NCBI GenBank assembly: GCA_017649745.1
Contig: JAGCGE010000267.1
Coordinates: 1 to 11,360, forward strand
Source of the DNA: Clostridiales bacterium
GTDB lineage: Bacteria; Bacillota_A; Clostridia; Saccharofermentanales; Saccharofermentanaceae
Length of the DNA: 11,360 nt
Reading direction: 5' to 3'
Below are positions 6,638-11,360 of this stretch, piece after piece. Within the stretch, counting starts at the first letter, position 1. Each line of letters begins with the position of its first letter. The translations under genes were made by a program, and so were the position numbers. Under the pieces are notes generated by a model that made no database searches, was not told the origin of the DNA, and saw only the letters and a program-made list of their open reading frames with translations.

Positions 6638-7967
6638 TCTTTCTCAACTTCCAAAATCGTATACCGATAATGATCAAGTCTGCTGATAATAAAGCCACCG
6701 CACCTATAAGGCTATATGGTGCCCAGGTAAACATTATGTCCTTAAGTCCTGCGCCAAAGACAAGTGGCATGACAACTAAGATCGAAATGACCAGCAAGGC
6801 AATAATGATACCTGATATCAACAGAGCTATACGTTTCCTGGTCCAGATGGCAAAGCCTGCCAAGAGCAATCCTGCCACCGAAACCATCGTAAATATTATA
6901 TCAAATATCGTCCAGACATCGGCTACAATATCAGTCGTCTTTCCTGATACGAGATCAGAGAAGATCAGGTTACAAAGGCTGTCGGTAGAAGCAGCTACAT
7001 TAAGGTTCGTAAGAACACATACACCCACCTGTTTCTCGTCCGAAAAGACTATCCTTGAAGAATAGTTCGGTGTACCTCCCGAATGTCCTATACACTCATC
7101 AAACACTTCCCAACCGGAGTAATAATCTTCCTTATCGATCAAGTGAGATTTAGTCTCTCTAACTAATTCTCTGTATTCATCAGGAATATCTTCGATATCA
7201 AGCCAGATCCTGATCCAGCGTGCCATATCCTTCGTATTCGAATAAAAGTAACCTGCCGGGATCCTTCCTTCAACGACCGGAATCTCATATTCAAAAGCAT
7301 GACGGAAACCCAGCTTAGAACCGCGAATAATATTCTCGTCTTTTGGATCAACGACCACATAAGTATTGTTTAATCCCAAAGGTCTTAAGATCTCACTTTC
7401 CATGTAATCCTTATACGAAATGCCACTCACCTTTTCGATGATCGCACCAAGAAGATCGAAGTTCACATTAGAGTATGAATAGTTCTCTCCCGGGATCGAC
7501 TGAAGTTCTTTTCCGGACATGCTTAAAGCCCAATCCTGAAGCGACATATCTGACGTCGCGCTCGGATATAAAGATTCAGAATTATTGTATCCGCTTGTCT
7601 GGGTTAGAAGCTGTTCGATCGTAATCTCATATGGTGTCGAATCATATGTTGCAGAAAAGTTCGGAATGAACTCCGATACAACAGAATTAAGATCGAGCTT
7701 GCCTTCACTCATGAGTTTATGGATCGCAAGTCCCGTGAAAGCTTTCGTCATGGAACCGATCTGATATAAACCTTCACTATCACCGTAGAAGCTTACATCC
7801 TCACCGTCAAAGACAGCGACGCTGACATTATTGCACTTCGTACTCTTACGGAAACTGTCCACATAACCGTCAATCTGATCATCGTCTGCTCTTACACAGT
7901 TACCCATATTAACAACTGCAAAAGACAAACATAACATCAATGCTAATATCTGAAAAACTCTTCTCAT
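6612..7967 (-). CDS. exported serine hydrolase (class C beta-lactamase/PBP fold) with C-terminal membrane helices
   Basis: A 451-residue protein with an N-terminal signal peptide or anchor (about 1-27), a serine beta-lactamase-like domain (about 30-345) and three C-terminal hydrophobic helices (about 352-375, 379-403, 415-437). Catalytic motifs are present: S72-M-T-K75, Y165-S-N167 and H295-S-G-G-T, which replaces the KTG box as in many class C-like esterases and D-peptidases. The active domain should face outside, held to the membrane by its C-terminus. It may act on peptidoglycan peptides, D-amino-acid peptides or esters; true beta-lactamase activity cannot be inferred. GGGAGGG (7975-7981) lies 7 nt before ATG 7967, a very strong ribosome binding site. 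It is the first gene of the LytTR-DUF3021 operon, so its output is probably what that regulator controls. Confidence 0.92.
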   Translation of the reverse strand: MRRVFQILALMLCLSFAVVNMGNCVRADDDQIDGYVDSFRKSTKCNNVSVAVFDGEDVSFYGDSEGLYQIGSMTKAFTGLAIHKLMSEGKLDLNSVVSEFIPNFSATYDSTPYEITIEQLLTQTSGYNNSESLYPSATSDMSLQDWALSMSGKELQSIPGENYSYSNVNFDLLGAIIEKVSGISYKDYMESEILRPLGLNNTYVVVDPKDENIIRGSKLGFRHAFEYEIPVVEGRIPAGYFYSNTKDMARWIRIWLDIEDIPDEYRELVRETKSHLIDKEDYYSGWEVFDECIGHSGGTPNYSSRIVFSDEKQVGVCVLTNLNVAASTDSLCNLIFSDLVSGKTTDIVADVWTIFDIIFTMVSVAGLLLAGFAIWTRKRIALLISGIIIALLVISILVVMPLVFGAGLKDIMFTWAPYSLIGAVALLSADLIIIGIRFWKLRKNADREKTS

Positions 7968-8012
7968 AAGTGATCCCTCCCATATTCTGTTAGCCTGATA
8001 TTAAAGGAATGA

Positions 8013-8036
8013 TCAGAGCATTCATATAGCCTCTGA
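8013..8036. repeat. 6-bp inverted repeat flanking the probable -10 element
   Basis: TCAGAG (8013-8018) and CTCTGA (8031-8036) are exact complements separated by 12 nt, and the spacer contains the TATATG taken as the -10 element of the serine hydrolase operon. This could be a binding site for a second, dimeric regulator or a chance match. Confidence 0.3.
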
Positions 8037-8051
8037 CAGATGTTGCAAAAA
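8023..8051 (-). promoter_or_regulatory. probable promoter of the serine hydrolase-LytTR-DUF3021 operon
   Basis: On the minus strand TATATG (8023-8028) matches four of six bases of the -10 consensus. A spacer of 17 nt puts the -35 position at 8046-8051 (TTTTTG), a poor match that overlaps the proximal TTTGCAACA repeat. A weak -35 covered by a repeat is what an activator-dependent LytTR promoter looks like. The leader to ATG 7967 would be about 50 nt. Confidence 0.45.
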
Positions 8052-8070
8052 ACAGGTCACTTGTTGCAAA
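8041..8070. promoter_or_regulatory. probable LytTR operator: two TGTTGCAAA direct repeats 21 bp apart
   Basis: TGTTGCAAA occurs at 8041-8049 and identically at 8062-8070, with 12 bp between the copies and 21 bp start to start, i.e. two helical turns. Paired 9-bp direct repeats with 12-13 bp between them and a GTT core are the known target architecture of LytTR proteins such as ComE and AgrA. The operon starting at 7967 encodes a LytTR protein, and the near repeat is 12 bp from the proposed -10. Seen: the repeats and spacing. Inferred: binding by this regulator, probably autoregulation. The divergent cyclase promoter, about 55 bp away, could also be affected. Confidence 0.6.
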
Positions 8071-8124
8071 TCGATCAGTATCTATAGGACGGATACCCCA
8101 CAAACAGACAACGTTTACACATTC

Positions 8125-8152
8125 TTCAAAGAAAATCAAATTTTTTTATAAT
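8125..8152 (+). promoter_or_regulatory. probable promoter of the seven-helix diguanylate cyclase gene
   Basis: TTCAAA (8125-8130, four of six to TTGACA), a 16-nt spacer and a perfect TATAAT (8147-8152) lie upstream of the GTG start at 8185; a second TATAAT overlaps at 8152-8157. The leader would be about 26 nt. The rest of the 217-nt gap, 8071-8124, shows only a short GTATC/GATAC inverted repeat (8078-8096) and no recognisable riboswitch. Confidence 0.5.
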
Positions 8153-8184
8153 ATAATTAAAGAAAAAGCGAGCGGGGTGGAATT

Positions 8185-9357
8185 GTGTATTATTCTAGCG
8201 TTGGCATCATAGCGTTGATCGTACACATAATCATAAATTTCGAAGCTCTAAAGCGCGTTAAGAAAACGCCGGAAAATATGGTGCGCTATAAATTCCGTTT
8301 GTACCTCCTCGCTATAATCGGCTTTTATATCTCCGACATAATATGGGGCTTTTTCGATGAGAGAAAGATGATCATCCCTGAATATATAGACACTTGTGCA
8401 TTTTTCCTTACAATGGCCCTTTCAGTCCTTCTATGGACCAGAGCTGTAGTTGAATTCAGCGGTACCAAGGGTAAGCTCGGCAAGATGCTAGTCGGCAGTG
8501 GCTGGGTGATCTTCTTGTTTGAGATCATCGTTATCATAACGAATATATTCAAGCCTATCGTTTTCACTTTTGATGAGTACGATACGTATGTTCCTCTTTC
8601 TGCAAGATATGTCACATTATTCATGCAGATGTTCCTCTTCTTAGGAACTGCCATATTCGCATTTGTAATGTCTTTTAGATTACACGGGAAGCAACGAACA
8701 AGTTTCATTATAGTCGGTGTCTCCGCGATCATCATGACATTATTCATCGAACTTCAAACAGGTTTCCCATTCATGCCGTTCTATTCTCTCGGTTGCCTGT
8801 TCGGAACCTGCATGATCCACGCATTCGTATACAGGACCAAGGATGTTGAACATAACCTCGAGATCGAGGCAATAAACCAGAAAGCATATAAGGACGGACT
8901 TACCGGCGTCAAGAACAAGCTTGCATATATTGAAGCGCTAACAGATATCGAGACAGGTGTCGAGAACGGTTCTCTGACAGAATATGGTGTCGTTGTTTTC
9001 GACTTAAACGGTCTTAAGGCGATCAACGATAATTATGGTCATGAAGCAGGTGACGAATATATTAAAAGTGCATGTCGCCTCATCTGCCTTCAGTTCAGAC
9101 ATAGTCCTGTCTTCCGTATAGGCGGTGATGAATTCGTCGCGATCCTTAAAGGCGAAGATTATCAGAATCGAGATTATCTTGAGGGCTCGTTCAGAGAGAT
9201 AATCGACAATAACCAGAGAGTCGGATCTGTCGTTGTCTCCAGCGGCCTGGCGATATACACGGCAGGAACTGACAAAGGATATAATGATGTCTTTAATCGA
9301 GCTGATGAACTCATGTACGCGAGAAAGAAGGCATTAAAGGCAATGCCTCGTCAGTGA
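8185..9357 (+). CDS. diguanylate cyclase with seven-helix membrane sensor and GGDEF domain
   Basis: A 390-residue membrane protein predicted to synthesise c-di-GMP. Seven hydrophobic helices occupy residues 3-215 (about 3-19, 36-56, 70-88, 103-124, 143-163, 172-190, 196-215), followed by a short helical linker and a GGDEF domain (about 233-385). D273 in FDLNGLKAINDNYGHEAGD and GGDEF at 313-317 are intact. The RxxD inhibitory site five residues before GGDEF is missing (FRHS). The linker-to-domain motif LTGVKNKLAY is nearly the same as in the other cyclase in this window, but the sensor parts differ entirely. The start is GTG 8185, preceded by GGGGTGG (8174-8180), an atypical but purine-rich binding site 4 nt away. 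It is divergent from the serine hydrolase operon, and its stop overlaps the convergent dihydrouridine synthase gene by 7 nt. Confidence 0.92.
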   Translation: MYYSSVGIIALIVHIIINFEALKRVKKTPENMVRYKFRLYLLAIIGFYISDIIWGFFDERKMIIPEYIDTCAFFLTMALSVLLWTRAVVEFSGTKGKLGKMLVGSGWVIFLFEIIVIITNIFKPIVFTFDEYDTYVPLSARYVTLFMQMFLFLGTAIFAFVMSFRLHGKQRTSFIIVGVSAIIMTLFIELQTGFPFMPFYSLGCLFGTCMIHAFVYRTKDVEHNLEIEAINQKAYKDGLTGVKNKLAYIEALTDIETGVENGSLTEYGVVVFDLNGLKAINDNYGHEAGDEYIKSACRLICLQFRHSPVFRIGGDEFVAILKGEDYQNRDYLEGSFREIIDNNQRVGSVVVSSGLAIYTAGTDKGYNDVFNRADELMYARKKALKAMPRQ

Positions 9358-10286
9358 AGTATCTTATAAACGATCTCATCATACTCTGTACACTTCTTCA
9401 CCTTCAGAAGGCGCTTTATGTCGCGCTCATTATCTTCGAAAAGAACGCGCCAATATGTCCACAGATCCTTCATCTTGTAAAGGATATTGATGTCAGGTGA
9501 CATGATCCTTCTATACTCGTTATACAAGGCATCGTGAAGTCTCCAAAATCGCTCGAAGTCAGTCTCCGTAGCGAAACCTTTAAGCTTGTCAGTAAGAGAC
9601 GGGTCAGTGATAAGACCTCTTCCCAACATTACCGTATCAAGAGTTGTGCCAAACAACTCTGACAGATCATCATAGTCCTTGCACGTATAGATATTTCCGT
9701 TATACACAAGAGGACATTTAATATGCTCCAGAGCATACGCGTAATACTCCCTGCGAGGGTCCGCTTTATAGAAGTCTGCTCTTATCCTTGGGTGCACTAT
9801 AAGTTCACTTATCGGAAAGGCATTAAAGATCTCCGCAAGATCGTAGAACTCTTCAGGCTTATGGTATCCAAGTCTCGTCTTGATCGATATCTTCATATTC
9901 TCTGATTCGCCGAAAGAATATATATCATCAAGGAAGCTTTGAAGTGCTGATGTCTCCAGAAGGAAACCTGCACCTTTTCTTTTCGAGCAGACGGTTCCGG
10001 AAGGACATCCGAGATTAAGATTTACCTCGTTATAGCCCATCTGCTGAAGCTCTTTAGCCGCTTCGATAAAGTATTCTGATCTGCATGCGAGTATCTGCGG
10101 AACAAGGTTATTCACGCGATTATTCTCAGGGATGATATCCTTCCTCTCACGCGGAGTCATAGGACAGTTCTCCGAAGGAGAAATGAACGGCGCGAAATAC
10201 TTATCGATGCGACCGTAGATCTCATCGTATGTATTACGGAATATATAATTAGTAACACCTTCAAGTGGAGCTAGATAGATCTTCAT
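9351..10286 (-). CDS. dus: tRNA-dihydrouridine synthase
   Basis: A 311-residue flavoenzyme that reduces specific uridines in tRNA to dihydrouridine using FMN and NAD(P)H. The TIM-barrel opens with IYLAPLEGVTNYIFR, the usual FMN-binding start. The catalytic cysteine is C94 in NLNLGCPSGTVCSKRKGAG. K136 and R138 in IKTRLG, H165 in IVHPR, the NGNI strand (196-199) and GRG (222-224) are the expected FMN and phosphate contacts. Length is normal for the family; the subtype (DusA, B or C) cannot be fixed by eye. The ATG overlaps the TIGR04076 stop as ATGA (10283-10286) and has no clear binding site of its own, so translation is probably coupled. It is the last gene of the minus-strand group and overlaps the convergent cyclase gene. 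Confidence 0.93.
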   Translation of the reverse strand: MKIYLAPLEGVTNYIFRNTYDEIYGRIDKYFAPFISPSENCPMTPRERKDIIPENNRVNNLVPQILACRSEYFIEAAKELQQMGYNEVNLNLGCPSGTVCSKRKGAGFLLETSALQSFLDDIYSFGESENMKISIKTRLGYHKPEEFYDLAEIFNAFPISELIVHPRIRADFYKADPRREYYAYALEHIKCPLVYNGNIYTCKDYDDLSELFGTTLDTVMLGRGLITDPSLTDKLKGFATETDFERFWRLHDALYNEYRRIMSPDINILYKMKDLWTYWRVLFEDNERDIKRLLKVKKCTEYDEIVYKILH

Positions 10287-10657
10287 GAGTTTTCTTGCGT
10301 CTGATCAGGATATTCCCAGAATCCTCCGGTATGAAAGTTCTCGTTTCCCAGTGGCGTTGCCGTCAACTTAAAGATCACGCATCCGTCAGGACATACGATC
10401 GTCTTTGTATATTTACTGTCGCCTCCGAGCTTAGTCAGATCTCCACCGCTCCTTACTGATTCCATAAGCGGATAGAGCATCATCATAGTCTTAGAACAGA
10501 TTCCGTATCCTTCTTCGTTAACAGGACAGCCGTAAGTGCACTTGTAGCAGTCGCCAATCTCTTCACCGTTACGGCAGTAACGTTCAGTACTGTCACCATG
10601 CAGAAAGCCCGTGACCTCTACTTTAAATTCGTATTCTTCGTCATACCATTTTTTCAT
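10283..10657 (-). CDS. TIGR04076-family cysteine-rich protein of unknown function
   Basis: A 124-residue soluble protein. The order KVEVTGF...C28, GEEIGD, GYGIC54, then LYPLMESVRSGGDL and IVCPDGCVIFKL follows the TIGR04076 family pattern, in which a glycine-aspartate turn, a central Cys followed by a proline-containing helix, a GG turn and a CPDG motif recur. No biochemical role is established that I know of. There are seven cysteines (28, 37, 40, 44, 54, 89, 93), including C37-x-x-C40-x-x-x-C44, which could bind a metal or cluster; that is inference. GGAG (10668-10671) is 10 nt before ATG 10657. Both ends overlap neighbours as ATGA, so it is translated together with the epimerase and the dihydrouridine synthase. 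Confidence 0.75.
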   Translation of the reverse strand: MKKWYDEEYEFKVEVTGFLHGDSTERYCRNGEEIGDCYKCTYGCPVNEEGYGICSKTMMMLYPLMESVRSGGDLTKLGGDSKYTKTIVCPDGCVIFKLTATPLGNENFHTGGFWEYPDQTQENS

Positions 10658-11360
10658 AACTTTAGTTCTCCATCAATATATTCGATAAGCGGCTTCTTAC
10701 GAACTTCTGACTTGTTATCCTTATACCACTTATAACATTCCATTAGTCCTTCCGTTAGATCAGTTACATCAGGAAGTATCTTCATCTGTTTTTGAACATC
10801 AAGCTCATATTCATAATCATAGAAACTAAAATACCTGCGCTGATCGATCGGTCCGCGAACATTAATGAACTCAGGTGTCTTATCAAGACAAGAGTAGCAG
10901 AGTTCGACCCATTTTCGAACAGATACAGTATCAGGATTACCTACATTTAAGATGTGATCTTCAGGCTTGTTATTGATTATATATTCCATGATCTTACAGA
11001 GGTCCTTCACATGGAAAAACTGCAACTTCATCTCACCGTCACGAGGAAGATAAAATGGCCTGTCAGCTTCTGCACAATCGAAAACAAAAGCTTCCCTATA
11101 GACATTGTTCATAGGTCCGTACAGATAAGGCGGCCTTAGGATATATGTATCTGGCTTTAACTGAAGAGCTTTAGTCTCAGCATTGATCTTATCTGTGCCG
11201 TACTTTCCCCAATACTTGTTCTCCCTAAGCTCGCACTCTTCTATAAACGGCTGTTTCTCATCTTCAGGATAAACAGCACTTGAACTAAGAAGGATATAGG
11301 TTCCATACTCGCCTAGTCCTGACAAAAGATCGTTTACGTCATTTCCGCTATAAGCTGTTA
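10654..11360 (-). CDS. NAD-dependent epimerase/dehydratase, extended SDR (N-terminus outside window)
   Basis: The frame is open to the right edge of the window, so the gene begins outside it; about 235 residues are visible and the N-terminal Rossmann nucleotide-binding loop is missing. The visible part is typical of extended short-chain dehydrogenases: a strand ending YILLSSSAVYPE with the catalytic serine, Y-G-T-D-K with the catalytic Tyr and Lys, then ILRPPYLYGPMN, FFHVKDLCKIMEYII and ILNVGNPDTVSVRKWVEL, the usual substrate-side motifs. Such proteins change nucleotide sugars (epimerase, dehydratase or reductase); the substrate is not determinable here. A TTG at 11323-11325 could be read as a start but is internal to the fold, so it is not the true one. 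The stop overlaps the TIGR04076 start as ATGA (10654-10657). Confidence 0.88.
   Translation of the reverse strand, partial: TAYSGNDVNDLLSGLGEYGTYILLSSSAVYPEDEKQPFIEECELRENKYWGKYGTDKINAETKALQLKPDTYILRPPYLYGPMNNVYREAFVFDCAEADRPFYLPRDGEMKLQFFHVKDLCKIMEYIINNKPEDHILNVGNPDTVSVRKWVELCYSCLDKTPEFINVRGPIDQRRYFSFYDYEYELDVQKQMKILPDVTDLTEGLMECYKWYKDNKSEVRKKPLIEYIDGELKL

Noticed and set aside
7968..8184. A c-di-GMP riboswitch in front of the seven-helix cyclase gene
   Set aside because: None of the conserved GEMM core elements could be seen, and the predicted leader is only about 26 nt.
8879..9340. Possible recent duplication of the GGDEF domain between the two cyclases
   Set aside because: Only family-wide motifs are shared; the sequences between them differ too much for a recent copy.
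10168..10182. TTCTCC-GAA-GGAGAA hairpin in the dihydrouridine synthase gene
   Set aside because: Six base pairs with a 3-nt loop inside a conserved coding stretch, with no T-tract; expected by chance at this length.

Overview
The window is chromosomal DNA from a low-to-mid GC Firmicute, most likely a gut or rumen Clostridium relative (Lachnospiraceae or Oscillospiraceae type). Support for this is AGGAG-type ribosome binding sites, tightly packed and overlapping genes, a LytTR/DUF3021 regulatory pair, two GGDEF proteins of a style common in these families, and a TIGR04076 protein. No rRNA, tRNA, CRISPR array, insertion sequence or phage gene was seen. Species cannot be named from this sequence alone. 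All family assignments come from reading motifs, not from database searches.

Layout, left to right. (1) Bases 1-2010, plus strand: the 3' end of a gene that looks like the tail of a helix-turn-helix regulator with a TPR-like C-terminus (tentative), followed 13 nt later by a complete ABC half-transporter (exporter type). (2) Bases 2007-5122, minus strand: a three-gene unit read from 5122 downwards, consisting of a dCache-HAMP-GGDEF diguanylate cyclase, a GNAT acetyltransferase and a membrane-anchored metallophosphoesterase. (3) Bases 5211-5816, plus strand: a small HAD phosphatase resembling 5'(3')-deoxyribonucleotidases, divergent from the cyclase across an 88-nt AT-rich promoter region. (4) Bases 5802-7967, minus strand: a serine hydrolase of the class C beta-lactamase/PBP fold with C-terminal membrane helices, a LytTR DNA-binding regulator and a DUF3021 membrane protein, all overlapping. 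(5) Bases 7968-8184: a 217-nt divergent regulatory region with two perfect TGTTGCAAA repeats 21 bp apart, the architecture of a LytTR operator. (6) Bases 8185-9357, plus strand: a seven-helix membrane diguanylate cyclase. (7) Bases 9351-11360, minus strand: the truncated 3' part of an NAD-dependent epimerase gene, then a TIGR04076 cysteine-rich protein and a tRNA-dihydrouridine synthase, linked by ATGA overlaps.

How the genes may work together. The best-supported regulatory story is region 4/5. A LytTR regulator with its DUF3021 membrane partner probably controls its own operon, and with it the exported serine hydrolase, through the paired repeats next to the promoter. The two diguanylate cyclases both keep an intact GGDEF motif and lack the RxxD inhibitory site, so both probably make c-di-GMP without that form of product inhibition. 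One appears to sense an extracellular signal (Cache domain) and the other a membrane or small-molecule signal. All three convergent gene pairs overlap at their stop codons, leaving no space for ordinary terminators. I found no clearly new large system; the most notable signals are the LytTR operator and a perfect 10-bp hairpin inside the metallophosphoesterase gene.
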